Origin: Pseudomonadota bacterium
GTDB lineage: Bacteria; Pseudomonadota; Gammaproteobacteria; Competibacterales; Competibacteraceae
Length of the DNA stretch: 64,000 nt
Direction of reading: 5' to 3'
Assembly: GCA_022709365.1 (NCBI GenBank)
Contig: JAKLIY010000016.1
Span: 20,080 to 84,079 of the forward strand
The translations under genes and the position numbers were made by a program. Numbering within the stretch: position 1 is the stretch's first letter; each line of letters opens with the position of its first letter. The notes under the pieces are model-generated. The model was given only the letters and a program-made list of their open reading frames with translations. It was not told where the DNA came from and did no database searches. Below, piece after piece: positions 9,239-18,078 of the stretch.

Positions 9239-10347
9239 TGGTTGATCGGCTCCCTACAGGGTCAGCGGATGACTATCGCTACATGGCGCGGGCTTTGACG
9301 CTGGCTCAACACGGATTGTATAGCACCGATCCTAACCCGCGCGTCGGTTGTGTGCTGGTTCGGGATCGCCAGATCATCGGCGAAAGCTGGCATGAACGCG
9401 CCGGCGAGGCTCATGCCGAGGTCAGGGCGCTGGAGGCGGCGGGCGACCGGGCGCAAGGCGCGACCGCTTATGTCACGCTGGAACCCTGTTGCCATCATGG
9501 TCGCACTCCGCCCTGCACCGACGCGCTGTTGAACGCCGGCGTCGCCCGGATGGTCGCGGCCATGGCGGACCCCAATCCGCAAGTGGCTGGACGGGGATTG
9601 GCGCAACTGCGCGCTGCCGGAGTGGCCGTGGACTGCGGGTTGCTGGAGGCGGAAGCGCGAGCGCTGAATCCCGGCTTCATCCAGCGCATGACAAAAGGCC
9701 GGCCCTTCGTGCGTATCAAACTGGCGATGAGTCTGGATGGACGCACGGCGCTGGCCTCGGGGGAAAGCCAGTGGCTGACCGGCGAAGCCGCACGCCAGGA
9801 TGTGCAACGCCTGCGGGCGCGCAGCTCGGCAATTCTGACCGGCATTGGCACGGTGCTGGCCGACGATCCCCGTCTGAATGTCCGCCTGCCGGACGCAACG
9901 CGCCAACCCCTGCGGGTGATTCTCGACACGGAACTGCGCACGCCGCCGACAGCCAGGATTCTGCAACGCCCGGGTTCGGCTCTGATTTTTACCACTGTCG
10001 CGGACTTGGCTGCGCAAGCGCCGTTGCGGGCAGCCGGCGCGGAAATCAGGGCGATGTCGCGCCGCGACTGGGCGTTGAACTTGCAGAGGGTCATGGTGGA
10101 ACTGGTCCGCCGCGAATGCAACGAACTCCAGGTCGAATGCGGCCCGACCCTGGCCGGCGCGTTGCTGCAAGCGGGACTGATGGATGAACTGGTGATCTAC
10201 CTGGCCCCTCTCTTGCTCGGCGACCGGGCGCGCGGTCTGTTCCAGTTGCCGGAATTACTGAAGATGCAGGAGCGGTGGGAACTGGAAATTTTGGAGATGC
10301 GCGCGGTAGGACGGGATTGGCGAATCAAACTGTGCCCTATCCGCTAA
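9238..10347 (+). CDS. ribD: Bifunctional riboflavin deaminase/reductase RibD
   Basis: RibD carries out the deamination and ribosyl-reduction steps between GTP cyclohydrolase II and lumazine synthase. The N-terminal deaminase domain has the zinc motif 'HAEVRAL' (about residue 59) and 'PCCHHGRTPPC' (about 82-92). The reductase domain follows from 'PFVRIKLAMSLDGRTALASG' and includes 'VECGPTLAGALL'. At 369 residues it is full length. It is translationally coupled to nrdR. No FMN riboswitch precedes it, as expected for an operon-internal gene. Confidence 0.97.
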   Translation: MVDRLPTGSADDYRYMARALTLAQHGLYSTDPNPRVGCVLVRDRQIIGESWHERAGEAHAEVRALEAAGDRAQGATAYVTLEPCCHHGRTPPCTDALLNAGVARMVAAMADPNPQVAGRGLAQLRAAGVAVDCGLLEAEARALNPGFIQRMTKGRPFVRIKLAMSLDGRTALASGESQWLTGEAARQDVQRLRARSSAILTGIGTVLADDPRLNVRLPDATRQPLRVILDTELRTPPTARILQRPGSALIFTTVADLAAQAPLRAAGAEIRAMSRRDWALNLQRVMVELVRRECNELQVECGPTLAGALLQAGLMDELVIYLAPLLLGDRARGLFQLPELLKMQERWELEILEMRAVGRDWRIKLCPIR

Positions 10348-10368
10348 GAGGCATAGAAGGAGAATTCA

Positions 10369-10419
10369 ATGCTATACGGCGCCTATACCCTCAAAGAAAA
10401 GTTTGACAGATCATTCTGA
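10369..10419 (+). CDS. Possible 16-residue leader peptide before ribE
   Basis: In the 116-bp ribD-ribE gap, AAGGAG stands six bases before an ATG that opens a 16-codon frame (MLYGAYTLKEKFDRSF, then TGA). The Shine-Dalgarno is stronger than those of most genes nearby. The peptide is not recognised. It could be a leader that tunes ribE translation, the remnant of a longer gene, or chance. Confidence 0.35.
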   Translation: MLYGAYTLKEKFDRSF

Positions 10420-10463
10420 TCCTTTTCACCACGATCCCTGGCTTCACTGAGAACGCTATTCCC

Positions 10464-11123
10464 ATGTTCACCGGCATCATCACCGCCGTCGGCGCCATCA
10501 CGACCCTTCAACCCCGAGGCGGCGATGTCCGCCTGCATATCACCACAGGCCAGCTCGATCTGCGTGACGTGCAGCTCGGCGACAGCATCGCCGTCAGCGG
10601 CGTCTGCCTGACTGCTATCGAACGGTCCAGCGACAACTTCTGGGCCGACGTCTCCCGCGAAACGCTGGAGCGCACCACTCTCGGCGCGGCCAAACCGGGA
10701 ACCCCAGTGAATCTGGAAAAAGCCCTGACCCCGACCACCCGGCTCGGCGGCCACCTGGTGAGCGGTCACGTTGATGGCATTGGCATGGTCACTGAATGGC
10801 GTCCCGATGGCCGTTCCTGGCGGTTGCGGATTCAAGCGCCGGATGCGCTGGCTCGCTACATCGCCGAAAAAGGTTCGATTTGCGTGGACGGCGTCAGCCT
10901 GACGGTTAATCAGGTGGACGGCGCGGCCTTTGAACTCAACATCGTCCCGCATACTCTGGCGGAAACCACCCTCGCTGATTGCAAAACCGGCCGGCGGGTC
11001 AATCTGGAAGTGGATCTGATCGCCCGCTATCTGGAACGGTTACTCCTCGGCGACCGCGCCGCGCAACCCGGCAGCGGCGGTCTGACTGCAGCCCTACTCC
11101 GTGAACACGGGTTCTGGAAATAG
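10464..11123 (+). CDS. ribE: Riboflavin synthase, alpha chain
   Basis: This enzyme dismutates two 6,7-dimethyl-8-ribityllumazine molecules into riboflavin and the pyrimidine precursor. The 219-residue protein shows the internal duplication of the family. Each half has a lumazine-binding repeat: '[12 protein letters not shown]...[12 protein letters not shown]' and '[14 protein letters not shown]...[13 protein letters not shown]'. The N-terminal MFTGI is diagnostic and fixes the start. It is followed 2 bp later by ribBA. Confidence 0.97.
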   Translation: MFTGIITAVGAITTLQPRGGDVRLHITTGQLDLRDVQLGDSIAVSGVCLTAIERSSDNFWADVSRETLERTTLGAAKPGTPVNLEKALTPTTRLGGHLVSGHVDGIGMVTEWRPDGRSWRLRIQAPDALARYIAEKGSICVDGVSLTVNQVDGAAFELNIVPHTLAETTLADCKTGRRVNLEVDLIARYLERLLLGDRAAQPGSGGLTAALLREHGFWK

Positions 11124-11125
11124 TT

Positions 11126-12229
11126 ATGGCACTGAATCGCATTGACGAAATCCTGACCGACCTCCGGCAGGGCCGTATGGTCATCATCATGGACGATGAA
11201 GACCGGGAAAACGAAGGCGACCTGTTAATGGCCGCCTCGCTGGTTCGTCCCGAGGACATCAATTTCATGGCCCGCTACGGGCGAGGTCTGATCTGCCTGA
11301 CCCTGACGCGCGAGCGCTGCCAGCAATTGCACCTGCCGCTGATGGTGCAGGATAACGCGACACCCTATTCCACGAACTTCACGGTCTCGGTCGAAGCCGC
11401 TCAGGGCGTGACGACCGGCATTTCCGCCTACGACCGCGCCCACACCATCCGCACCGCAGTCCGGCCCGACGCTCGCCCCGAAGATCTGGTGCAACCTGGC
11501 CACATTTTCCCGCTCATGGCCCAGGCTGGAGGGGTGCTGACCCGTGCCGGCCACACTGAAGCCGGCTGCGATCTGACCCGGTTGGCCGGGCTGGAACCGG
11601 CGGCGGCAATCGTCGAAATTCTCAATGAAGACGGTAACATGGCCCGGCGGCCTGATCTGGAAATTTTCGCCGAACAACATGGCGTGAAAATCGGCACGAT
11701 TGCGGAGCTGATCCACTACCGGATGCAGAATGAGAAGACGGTGGAACGGGTCGCTGATGCGTTGATGCACACCGAATTTGGCCCGTTCCGGGTGCTGACC
11801 TATCAGGATGTCATCGGGCGACAAGTGCATTTCGCGCTGGTCAAGGGCGAGATCCACGCCAGCGAGCCGGTGATGGTGCGGGTTCATGTCCAACACCTGC
11901 TCAGTGATCTGCTGGCGCTGCGCCTGCCCGACAGCGGCTGGCCGCTGCGCGATGCCCTGAAGCGCGTCGCCAACGAACCGTCCGGGGTCCTGGTCTTTCT
12001 GAGCCGCCCCGAGGAACCGGCGGCGCTGATCCGGCGCATGCGCAGTTATCAATTTGGGGCCAGCGAACCGGCGCGGGCCGCCGACTCGTCTGCAGAATTA
12101 CGCACCTATGGCATCGGCGCCCAGATTCTGCTCGACATCGGCGTGCAACGGATGCGAGTACTCGGCGCGCCCCGGCGCTTATCCGGCCTGTCCGGCTTCA
12201 ATCTGGAAGTGGTTGAATACGTTTCCTGA
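11126..12229 (+). CDS. ribB: DHBP synthase fused to degenerate GTP cyclohydrolase II domain
   Basis: The N-terminal ~200 residues are a complete 3,4-dihydroxy-2-butanone-4-phosphate synthase: '[20 protein letters not shown]' holds the acidic metal loop, and '[16 protein letters not shown]' the second motif. The C-terminal ~165 residues have the RibA fold, ending '[19 protein letters not shown]'. They lack the zinc-binding cysteine cluster and catalytic region of active GTP cyclohydrolase II; at that place is '[20 protein letters not shown]'. The protein is therefore probably a DHBP synthase with a structural or regulatory tail, and a separate RibA should exist elsewhere. Such fusions are known in gammaproteobacteria. 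Confidence 0.93.
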   Translation: MALNRIDEILTDLRQGRMVIIMDDEDRENEGDLLMAASLVRPEDINFMARYGRGLICLTLTRERCQQLHLPLMVQDNATPYSTNFTVSVEAAQGVTTGISAYDRAHTIRTAVRPDARPEDLVQPGHIFPLMAQAGGVLTRAGHTEAGCDLTRLAGLEPAAAIVEILNEDGNMARRPDLEIFAEQHGVKIGTIAELIHYRMQNEKTVERVADALMHTEFGPFRVLTYQDVIGRQVHFALVKGEIHASEPVMVRVHVQHLLSDLLALRLPDSGWPLRDALKRVANEPSGVLVFLSRPEEPAALIRRMRSYQFGASEPARAADSSAELRTYGIGAQILLDIGVQRMRVLGAPRRLSGLSGFNLEVVEYVS

Positions 12230-12263
12230 CTGACCTCACCCTGTTCACTACGGAATTCCCGCC

Positions 12264-12746
12264 ATGCACTCATCCATCAACACCCTGGAAGGCGATTTCA
12301 CGCCCCTGCAGGACGCCCGCTTCGCGTTGGTCGCGGCGCGGTTCAACAGCTTCATCGTGCAGAACCTGATCGACGGGGCGATTGACGCCCTGCGTCGTCA
12401 TGGCGTCCCGGAAGCCAGCATTGACCTGATCTGGACGCCGGGTTCGTTTGAACTCCCGCTGGCCGCCCAGCGCCTGGCCGCCAGTGAACGCTACGATGGC
12501 ATCGTCGCCCTCGGGGCCATTATTCGCGGCGGTACCCCGCATTTTGAATACGTCGCCAGCGAATGCGTCAAGGGCTTGGCCAGCATCTCACTGGAATACG
12601 ATCTCCCGGTCGGTTTTGGCGTGTTGACCGTGGATACCATTGAGCAGGCCGTAGAGCGGGCCGGAACCAAGGCGGGCAACAAGGGCGTCGAAGCGGCTAT
12701 GGCGGTGCTGGAAATGGTCAGCCTGTTACGCCGGCTGGAAGGTTAA
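12264..12746 (+). CDS. ribH: 6,7-dimethyl-8-ribityllumazine synthase
   Basis: RibH condenses the RibB and RibD/RibA pathway products into dimethylribityllumazine. The 160-residue protein has the family core: '[20 protein letters not shown]', '[16 protein letters not shown]', '[17 protein letters not shown]' (catalytic His) and '[20 protein letters not shown]'. Full length; it normally assembles as pentamers or 60-mers. It sits between ribBA and nusB in the conserved order. Confidence 0.97.
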   Translation: MHSSINTLEGDFTPLQDARFALVAARFNSFIVQNLIDGAIDALRRHGVPEASIDLIWTPGSFELPLAAQRLAASERYDGIVALGAIIRGGTPHFEYVASECVKGLASISLEYDLPVGFGVLTVDTIEQAVERAGTKAGNKGVEAAMAVLEMVSLLRRLEG

Positions 12747-12749
12747 ATC

Positions 12750-13202
12750 GTGAGCGAATCGTCACATAAAAATCCATCCAGCAAACGCAGTTGGGCGCGG
12801 CGCTGCGCTGCCCAAGCGCTCTATCAGTGGCAATTGACCGGCCAAGAACCCACGACCATCGCCAGCCAGTTTCTGGCGGATCAGGACTTGCCCAAGGCAG
12901 ACCCCGACTATTTCCAGGAACTGGTGCATCGGGTGCCGATGCTCGCTGAGGAGATCGATGCGGCTTTTGCGCCGTTTCTGGACCGGCCACTGGCGCAGGT
13001 CGATCCGGTCGAGCGGGCGATTCTGCGCATCGGCGGCTATGAGTTAATGCAGCGCCCGGACATTGCTTACCGAATCGTCATCAATGAAGCGGTGGAACTA
13101 GCCAAACTGTTTGGCGCCGAGCAGGGCCATCGCTTCGTAAACGGGGTGCTCGACAAGCTGGCTCACAGCGTGCGAAAAGCCGAGTTCCCGTCCCGCTCCT
13201 GA
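12750..13202 (+). CDS. nusB: Transcription antitermination factor NusB
   Basis: NusB binds boxA RNA with NusE/S10 during rRNA antitermination. The 150-residue all-helical protein has 'RRCAAQALYQWQLTG' at the N-terminus and 'DPVERAILRIGGYEL..PDIAYRIVINEAVELAK' plus 'FVNGVLDKLA' toward the C-terminus, all typical. The start is GTG at 12750, 3 bp after the ribH stop. A hairpin begins at the stop codon region, so this is the end of the riboflavin operon. Confidence 0.96.
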   Translation: MSESSHKNPSSKRSWARRCAAQALYQWQLTGQEPTTIASQFLADQDLPKADPDYFQELVHRVPMLAEEIDAAFAPFLDRPLAQVDPVERAILRIGGYELMQRPDIAYRIVINEAVELAKLFGAEQGHRFVNGVLDKLAHSVRKAEFPSRS

Positions 13203-13238
13203 CCGGACACTGGCGACCGCCGCCGGTCATTCCTTTTC
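13201..13238 (+). terminator. Terminator after nusB
   Basis: GACCGG (13201-13206) pairs with CCGGTC (13223-13228); the loop contains further pairing GC sequence and is followed by ATTCCTTTT. It lies at the boundary between the riboflavin operon and the restriction-modification gene, whose GTG is 20 bp away. Confidence 0.55.
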
Positions 13239-13257
13239 GACAAGGCGCAACGCCCCT

Positions 13258-16230
13258 GTGACCACCCCCGCTGACCTGGCCGACTTTATCCGAACCTGCC
13301 GCGCCAGCACGTTATCGGAACGCAGTGGGGCGCAATCCCACTTCAATACCCTCTGTCGGTTGTTGGAGCTGGCGCCGCCGATGGACGCCGACCCGCAAGG
13401 CGAGTGGTTCACCTTCGAGAAAGGCGTCACCAAGACCGGCGGCGGCAAGGGCTGGGCCGATGTCTGGCGGCGGCATTGCTTCGCTTGGGAATACAAGGGT
13501 AAGCACAAGGACTTGGCGGCGGCGCTGCGCCAGTTGCAACAGTACGCCCTCGCCCTGGACAACCCGCCGCTGTTGATCGTCTCCGACATGGAGACGATTG
13601 AGATTCACACCCACTTCACCGACACCGTTCACAAAGTCTACCGGCTGACGCTGGACGATCTGGCCGAGCCTGCCCGGTTTGATTTGCTGCGCTGGGCGTT
13701 CCTCGATCCTGAGCGGTTAAAGCCGACCCGGACGCGGGAGGCGGTCACCCAAGATGCGGCGATGCTGCTGGGCGGGCTGGCGCAACGCTTGCGGCAACGC
13801 GGCCATGATCCGCAGCCGGTCGCGCATTTCATGACCCGGCTGCTGTTCTGCCTGTTTGCTGAAGACATTGGGCTGTTGCCGAATCAGTTGTTCAGGAAGC
13901 TGCTGGAGGAAGGGCGCAGGATGCCGGCGGATTTTCCGGTGTTGGCCCGTGATTTATTCCGGGCCATGCAGCGCGGCGGGCGCTTCGGCCTGGAGCACAT
14001 CGCCTGGTTCAACGGCGGGTTGTTCGATGACGAGGATTGTCTGCCGCTGGAAAAAGCCGATTTGGATACGCTGCATTCGGCGGCGGCGCTGAATGGGTCG
14101 GTGATTGAACCGGCGATTTTCGGCACACTGTTTGAGCGCGGTCTGGACCCGGACAAGCGCAGTCAGTTGGGCGCACATTACACCGACGCGGAATCCATCC
14201 ACCGTTTGATTACGCCGGTGATTCGGGAGCCGTTGCTGGCGGAATGGGCGACGGTGAAGGCGGCGATGACCGGGGAATTGAGCAAGGCGGGCGCGAAACC
14301 CCGGCAGCAGGCGACGAATCGGCTGCATGGGTTTTTGGAACGATTGCGCACCTTTCGGGTACTCGATCCGGCGTGTGGCTCCGGGAATTTTCTCTATCTG
14401 GCGCTGCGGACGCTGAAAGATATTGAGCATCAGGTGATGCTGGAGGCGGAGGCGCTGGGTTTGCAACGCGGTTTTCCCGCTGTCGGCCCGGAGGCGGTGA
14501 TCGGCGTCGAAATCAATCCCTACACGGCGGAACTGGCACGGCTGACGGTGTGGATCGGCGAGATTCAATGGATGTTGGGACATGGTTACAGTTTGAATGA
14601 TCAACCGATTTTGAAGCCGCTGAATTCCATTGAATGTCGGGATGCGCTGCTGGATATCCCTCCTGCATTCCCCCCCTGCCAAGGGGGGGTGTCCCAAAGG
14701 GACGGGGGGGTCGGGTCGGACGAGTCAAACCACCCCGGCGCTGCGCGCCACCCCTCCTTGTCCAAGGAGGGGAATTCGGTAAGCGAAGCCGCTTGGCCGG
14801 TTGCTGACGCCATTGTGGGCAATCCGCCGTTTTTGGGCGACAAGAAGCAGTTAGCGGAATTGGGCGATCAGTATGCGGGCTTGCTGCGTCGGGTCTATCA
14901 GGGGCGCGTTCCCGGCGGCGCGGATTTGGTCTGCTACTGGTTCGAGAAAGCGCGGGCGCAGATTGAGGCGGGTCAGGCGCAACGGGCCGGACTCGTCACC
15001 ACCAATTCGATTCGCGGCGGTCAGAATCGCAAGGTGCTGGATCGAATTAGGGAGACTGGCACGATATTCAACGCCTGGTCTGATTTAGAGTCGATTAATG
15101 AAGGCGCGGCGGTGCGGGTTTCATTGGTCAGTTTCGGTCAAACGATGGAAAAGGCCATGCTCAACGGTCAACCTGTCGCGGAGATTTATGCCGATTTAAC
15201 TGGGCAGATGCCTGATGCTACGGGTGGTGTGGATTTGACCGAGGCCCGAATGCTGCCAGAAAACGCCGGGGTCTCATTCATCGGTACGTCTAAAAAAGGT
15301 CGATTTGACGTTCCTGGCGAACAGGCCCGCTCTTGGTTGCAATCGCCCAACCCTCACGGACGCGGCAACCATGAAGTGCTGAAACCGTGGGTGAACGGTA
15401 TGGATGTTACCCGTCGGCCCTCGGATATGTGGATCGTGGATTTCGGTATGGACATGCCGGAAGTCACCGCAGCGTGTTTTGAACTGCCCTTCGCGCATGT
15501 GTTGCAAGCCGTTAAACCCGCGCGGGATCAAGTCCGAAATCTGCAAGAGCGGCGGCTGTGGTGGTTGCACGCCCGCACACTTTCCGCGATGCGCGCCGCT
15601 TTATCGTCCTTGTCGCGCTATATCGCTACGCCTCGTGTTGCCAAATATCGTCTGTTTAATTGGATGGATAAGGCAGTCATGCCAGATAGTGCTGTTGTTG
15701 CTATCGCCCGTTCCGACGACACCACCTTTGGCATCCTGCATTCCCGATTTCATGAGCTGTGGGCATTGCGAACTTGCACTTGGCTTGGTAAAGGCAACGA
15801 TCCCCGCTACACGCCTACTACCTGCTTCGAAACCTTCCCTTTTCCTGCCGGCCTGACGCCCAACATTCCCGCTGCGGACTACGCCGATGATCCCCATGCC
15901 CAAGCGATTGCCGACGCCGCCCGCAAGCTGAATGAATTGCGCGAGAACTGGCTGAATCCCCCGCAATGGGTGGATCGGGTTCCCGAAATCGTTCCCGGCT
16001 ATCCCGACCGGCTGATTCCCAAGCCCGAACATGCGGCGGAACTGAAGAAACGGACTCTGACGAATCTCTATAATCAGCGCCCGACTTGGCTGGATCATGC
16101 CCACCACGCCGTCGATGAAGCGGTGGCGGCGGCCTACAGTTGGCCGATGGACTTATCCGATGAAGACATTTTGCGCCGGTTGCTGGCGTTGAACCGGGAA
16201 CGGTTGGAGTCCCACAGCAATTTGACATAA
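13258..16230 (+). CDS. MmeI-like single-chain type IIG restriction-modification enzyme
   Basis: This 990-residue protein combines nuclease, N6-adenine methyltransferase and target recognition in one chain. Near the N-terminus, Asp68 and 'WEYKGKHKDL' (Glu78, Lys80) form a PD-(D/E)XK-type motif. A helical spacer leads to 'GTLFERGLDPDKRSQLGAHYT', then methyltransferase motif I 'LDPACGSGNFLYLAL' (about 368) and motif IV 'NPPF' (about 521). The C-terminal half matches the MmeI-type recognition and tail regions in layout. The start is GTG at 13258. Residues about 470-506, between the conserved 'ECRDALLD' and 'AAWPVADAIVGNPPFLG', are encoded by an inserted palindromic repeat, in frame. The enzyme may still work, since the insert falls in a variable loop before motif IV. 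The specificity cannot be predicted. Confidence 0.93.
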   Translation: MTTPADLADFIRTCRASTLSERSGAQSHFNTLCRLLELAPPMDADPQGEWFTFEKGVTKTGGGKGWADVWRRHCFAWEYKGKHKDLAAALRQLQQYALALDNPPLLIVSDMETIEIHTHFTDTVHKVYRLTLDDLAEPARFDLLRWAFLDPERLKPTRTREAVTQDAAMLLGGLAQRLRQRGHDPQPVAHFMTRLLFCLFAEDIGLLPNQLFRKLLEEGRRMPADFPVLARDLFRAMQRGGRFGLEHIAWFNGGLFDDEDCLPLEKADLDTLHSAAALNGSVIEPAIFGTLFERGLDPDKRSQLGAHYTDAESIHRLITPVIREPLLAEWATVKAAMTGELSKAGAKPRQQATNRLHGFLERLRTFRVLDPACGSGNFLYLALRTLKDIEHQVMLEAEALGLQRGFPAVGPEAVIGVEINPYTAELARLTVWIGEIQWMLGHGYSLNDQPILKPLNSIECRDALLDIPPAFPPCQGGVSQRDGGVGSDESNHPGAARHPSLSKEGNSVSEAAWPVADAIVGNPPFLGDKKQLAELGDQYAGLLRRVYQGRVPGGADLVCYWFEKARAQIEAGQAQRAGLVTTNSIRGGQNRKVLDRIRETGTIFNAWSDLESINEGAAVRVSLVSFGQTMEKAMLNGQPVAEIYADLTGQMPDATGGVDLTEARMLPENAGVSFIGTSKKGRFDVPGEQARSWLQSPNPHGRGNHEVLKPWVNGMDVTRRPSDMWIVDFGMDMPEVTAACFELPFAHVLQAVKPARDQVRNLQERRLWWLHARTLSAMRAALSSLSRYIATPRVAKYRLFNWMDKAVMPDSAVVAIARSDDTTFGILHSRFHELWALRTCTWLGKGNDPRYTPTTCFETFPFPAGLTPNIPAADYADDPHAQAIADAARKLNELRENWLNPPQWVDRVPEIVPGYPDRLIPKPEHAAELKKRTLTNLYNQRPTWLDHAHHAVDEAVAAAYSWPMDLSDEDILRRLLALNRERLESHSNLT
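14667..14775. repeat. Palindromic repeat inserted in frame in the MmeI-like gene
   Basis: The 109-bp element begins ATTCCCC and ends GGGGAAT (short terminal inverted repeat). It contains two internal hairpins: a C/G-tract palindrome at about 14671-14688, and CCCCTCCTTG (14751-14760) with CAAGGAGGGG (14763-14772), ten perfect pairs with a 2-nt loop. It keeps the reading frame open and adds about 37 residues before the NPPF motif. Confidence 0.75.
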
Positions 16231-16277
16231 TCATCTACGACCGTTTTCTGTCCATCCTTCGCTAGTCGGATAGCACC

Positions 16278-17357
16278 GTGCAGCAAACGGCGGAACGGGC
16301 GTTTGCCCGGCTGTTAGAGCGCATCCGCCAGGGCGATAAACCCCAGGCGGCGATCAACGCGGTGATGAAAGAATTCAACGCCGATACTTTGACCAGCTTC
16401 CGCGAGGCGTTCAGCGCGGTGCTGGAAGCCAGCCTGGACGTGAAAGAACTGCGCGGGAACTACACCGATCAGCAGGCGCGGGAGTTGATGCGCCAGGACC
16501 GGATTGAGTACGTGCAAATTCGCCTGTCATCGAAACACCCCAAGACGGACATCTGTGATTACCACGCCAAGCTGGATCGTTACGGACTGGGGCCGGGCGT
16601 CTATCCGAAAGCCGACGCGCCCAAACCGCCCTTTCACGCGCACTGCTACTGCCTGACCGCACCCCGGATTGATTTGATCAACCCGAAACCGAAGTTCAAC
16701 CCGAAAGCCGAGCGGGCGTTTCTGGAATCCTTGCCGGCGAACGAGGCGCGGGCCGTCGCCGGGAGTTTCGATAAGCTGGCGCGGGCGAAGGCCGGGGAGT
16801 CACTGGAGGCGATTTACAACGCAGGGAAAGATGAACTGTACCAATGGAAGCGGGTGGGAGAGGTGGGGCAAACTGCGCGGATGAAAAAAACACTATCGGT
16901 TTCAGAAATTGAGTCTATGCCGTTTGATCAAGCGCACGAGGTTGTTGCAAGTATCGTTACCAGCAAAGCGTTTAAAGAGTTTGTGACTACCAATAAAGAC
17001 GGAGAAATGCCAGTCGCCGTACTGACTGACTTATTGCAGCAGGTTTTAGGCGCGTCGGTTAAGACTGTGCGGATTTCAAGAGATGACCGCGACAAGCAAA
17101 TCAGAAAAGGCAATCAGGAAGGTAGAGATCGTTACGATTTGCTACAGAAAATGATTGATGAAGGCGAGGTTATTCAATACCGAGATCAAGCTATTTCGCT
17201 GTACGAGTATGAAGGCGAATGGTATCAGGCGGTTATTAGAAAGACCAACGCAGGAGACGAATTGTATTTAAAGCCGCTGCGCCGTGCAGATCGAGAGCAG
17301 TTGGAACGAGATCGAAAACGCGGTTTGATGATTCAAAAGAAGTATGGCGCGAATTGA
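16278..17357 (+). CDS. Phage MuF-type head protein with C-terminal PBECR-like nuclease domain
   Basis: Residues ~1-135 match the Mu gpF/SPP1 gp7 minor head protein domain. Its zinc-like signature is present: 'HPKTDICDYHAKLDRYGLG' near residue 88-107, followed by 'PPFHAHCYC' near 118-126. A short linker (about 135-200) leads to a compact C-terminal domain (about 205-345): 'SKAFKEFVTTNKDGEMPVAV', 'TVRISRDDRDKQIRKGNQ', 'LYEYEGEWYQAVIRKTNAG', 'ELYLKPLRRADREQLER'. This resembles the phage Barnase-EndoU-ColicinE5/D-RelE-like (PBECR) nuclease fold in layout. Base composition drops in this second half compared with the first, as if the tip were exchanged. It starts at GTG 16278 just after the restriction gene. 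Catalytic residues are not assigned, and nuclease activity is inferred. Confidence 0.75.
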   Translation: MQQTAERAFARLLERIRQGDKPQAAINAVMKEFNADTLTSFREAFSAVLEASLDVKELRGNYTDQQARELMRQDRIEYVQIRLSSKHPKTDICDYHAKLDRYGLGPGVYPKADAPKPPFHAHCYCLTAPRIDLINPKPKFNPKAERAFLESLPANEARAVAGSFDKLARAKAGESLEAIYNAGKDELYQWKRVGEVGQTARMKKTLSVSEIESMPFDQAHEVVASIVTSKAFKEFVTTNKDGEMPVAVLTDLLQQVLGASVKTVRISRDDRDKQIRKGNQEGRDRYDLLQKMIDEGEVIQYRDQAISLYEYEGEWYQAVIRKTNAGDELYLKPLRRADREQLERDRKRGLMIQKKYGAN

Positions 17358-17585
17358 GTTGGCGATCCATTCACGGACCCGAAGGTTTCCCGGCACGCCG
17401 TGTTGAGCATCCGCGTCATATTTTCAATCTACCCCAACCCCAAGGAAAATTCAATATGAACCTCGTCACCCTCAGCAATATCACGCTGTCCCCATGCATG
17501 GGTAATTATCCAAACTGGCCAGACAGCACGCTTTTATGCGGGTACTGTCAAAGATTTGTGGTTTTCTTTATCGCCGGGAGGAAGA

Positions 17586-17855
17586 ATGATGGCGTTTACC
17601 TTGAATGACGGCCCTGATTTTTCGGGCGCGCCGAACCTGTCGGCATCCTGCAATCAATGCCAGCATCTGGACTGGGCAAGCTGGAATCAATCGCCGATGC
17701 AATGCATCGCCTTTCCGCATGGAATCCCGTTGGCGATCTTGCAAGGACAGCATTTGCATAAGACGCCTTACCCGGGTGATGGCGGCGTACAGTTTGAGCG
17801 GCGTAGCGGCGTAGGGCGGGTTAGGGCGTCAGCCCGTAACCCGCCGATGCGGTGA
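17586..17855 (+). CDS. Small Cys-containing protein after MuF toxin, 3' end replaced by repeat
   Basis: GGGAGG lies a few bases before tandem ATGs at 17586/17589. The product has '[19 protein letters not shown]' and then '[20 protein letters not shown]' followed by '[10 protein letters not shown]'. It is paralogous to the gene at 18674, sharing Cys-x2-Cys, a third Cys, AFPxGIP, G-x-HLH and YPGDGG. From about residue 74 the reading frame enters the 96-bp palindromic repeat, so the natural C-terminus is lost and replaced by repeat-encoded residues. Function unknown; position after a toxin-like tail suggests an immunity or accessory role, which is inference. Confidence 0.6.
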   Translation: MMAFTLNDGPDFSGAPNLSASCNQCQHLDWASWNQSPMQCIAFPHGIPLAILQGQHLHKTPYPGDGGVQFERRSGVGRVRASARNPPMR

Positions 17856-17900
17856 TGGACAGGAAGGCGGGTTACGCTTCGCTAACCCGCCCTACGGGCT
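17805..17900. repeat. 96-bp palindromic repeat, copy A
   Basis: Identical base for base to 18260-18355. It contains a perfect 14-bp inverted repeat, GTAGGGCGGGTTAG near its start and CTAACCCGCCCTAC near its end. An inner imperfect pair (CCCGTAACCCGCC and GGCGGGTTACG) surrounds a loop with GATGGACAGG. This has the look of a REP/MITE-type element mobilised by a transposase in trans. It overruns the 3' end of the small gene at 17586. Confidence 0.9.
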
Positions 17901-17926
17901 ACGGGCTACAGGAGCTGTGAGAGTTC

Positions 17927-18010
17927 GTTAGCAGGTGCGAGGTTGGCGACCCCCGTTGGCTCATCAGTACATGAGCAAAGGCCAAGTCAGCCTGATAACC
18001 ACCTGCTAAC
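17927..18010. ncRNA. Candidate structured RNA element between phage remnants
   Basis: Hand folding gives a nested set of stems. P1 pairs GTTAGCAGGT (17927-17936) with ACCTGCTAAC (18001-18010). P2 pairs GGTT (17941-17944) with AACC (17997-18000). P3 pairs GGCGAC (17945-17950) with GTC/GCC (17986-17992, one bulged A). P4 pairs TTGG (17956-17959) with CCAA (17982-17985). P5 pairs CTCAT (17960-17964) with ATGAG (17971-17975) over loop CAGTAC. Such a coherent five-stem fold in 84 nt is unlikely by chance. Strand is not known; the fold exists on either strand. It may instead be the end of a mobile element. Confidence 0.45.
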
Positions 18011-18078
18011 TCATTTTAGTATACCCCCCCTCCCGAGGTTCCTCAAGGCCCCTTGACCCCGCCCTCGCCACAGACGGC

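Noticed and set aside
10348..10463. FMN riboswitch upstream of ribE
   Set aside because: The 116-bp gap lacks the conserved RFN-element blocks and is too short for the full motif.
17354..17608. 84-codon frame after the MuF gene
   Set aside because: No SD, no recognisable motif, and it overlaps the well-supported start of the small Cys-containing gene.
17927..18010. Group II intron or CRISPR-like repeat
   Set aside because: No domain V-like hairpin, no intron-encoded protein, and only one copy of the element.
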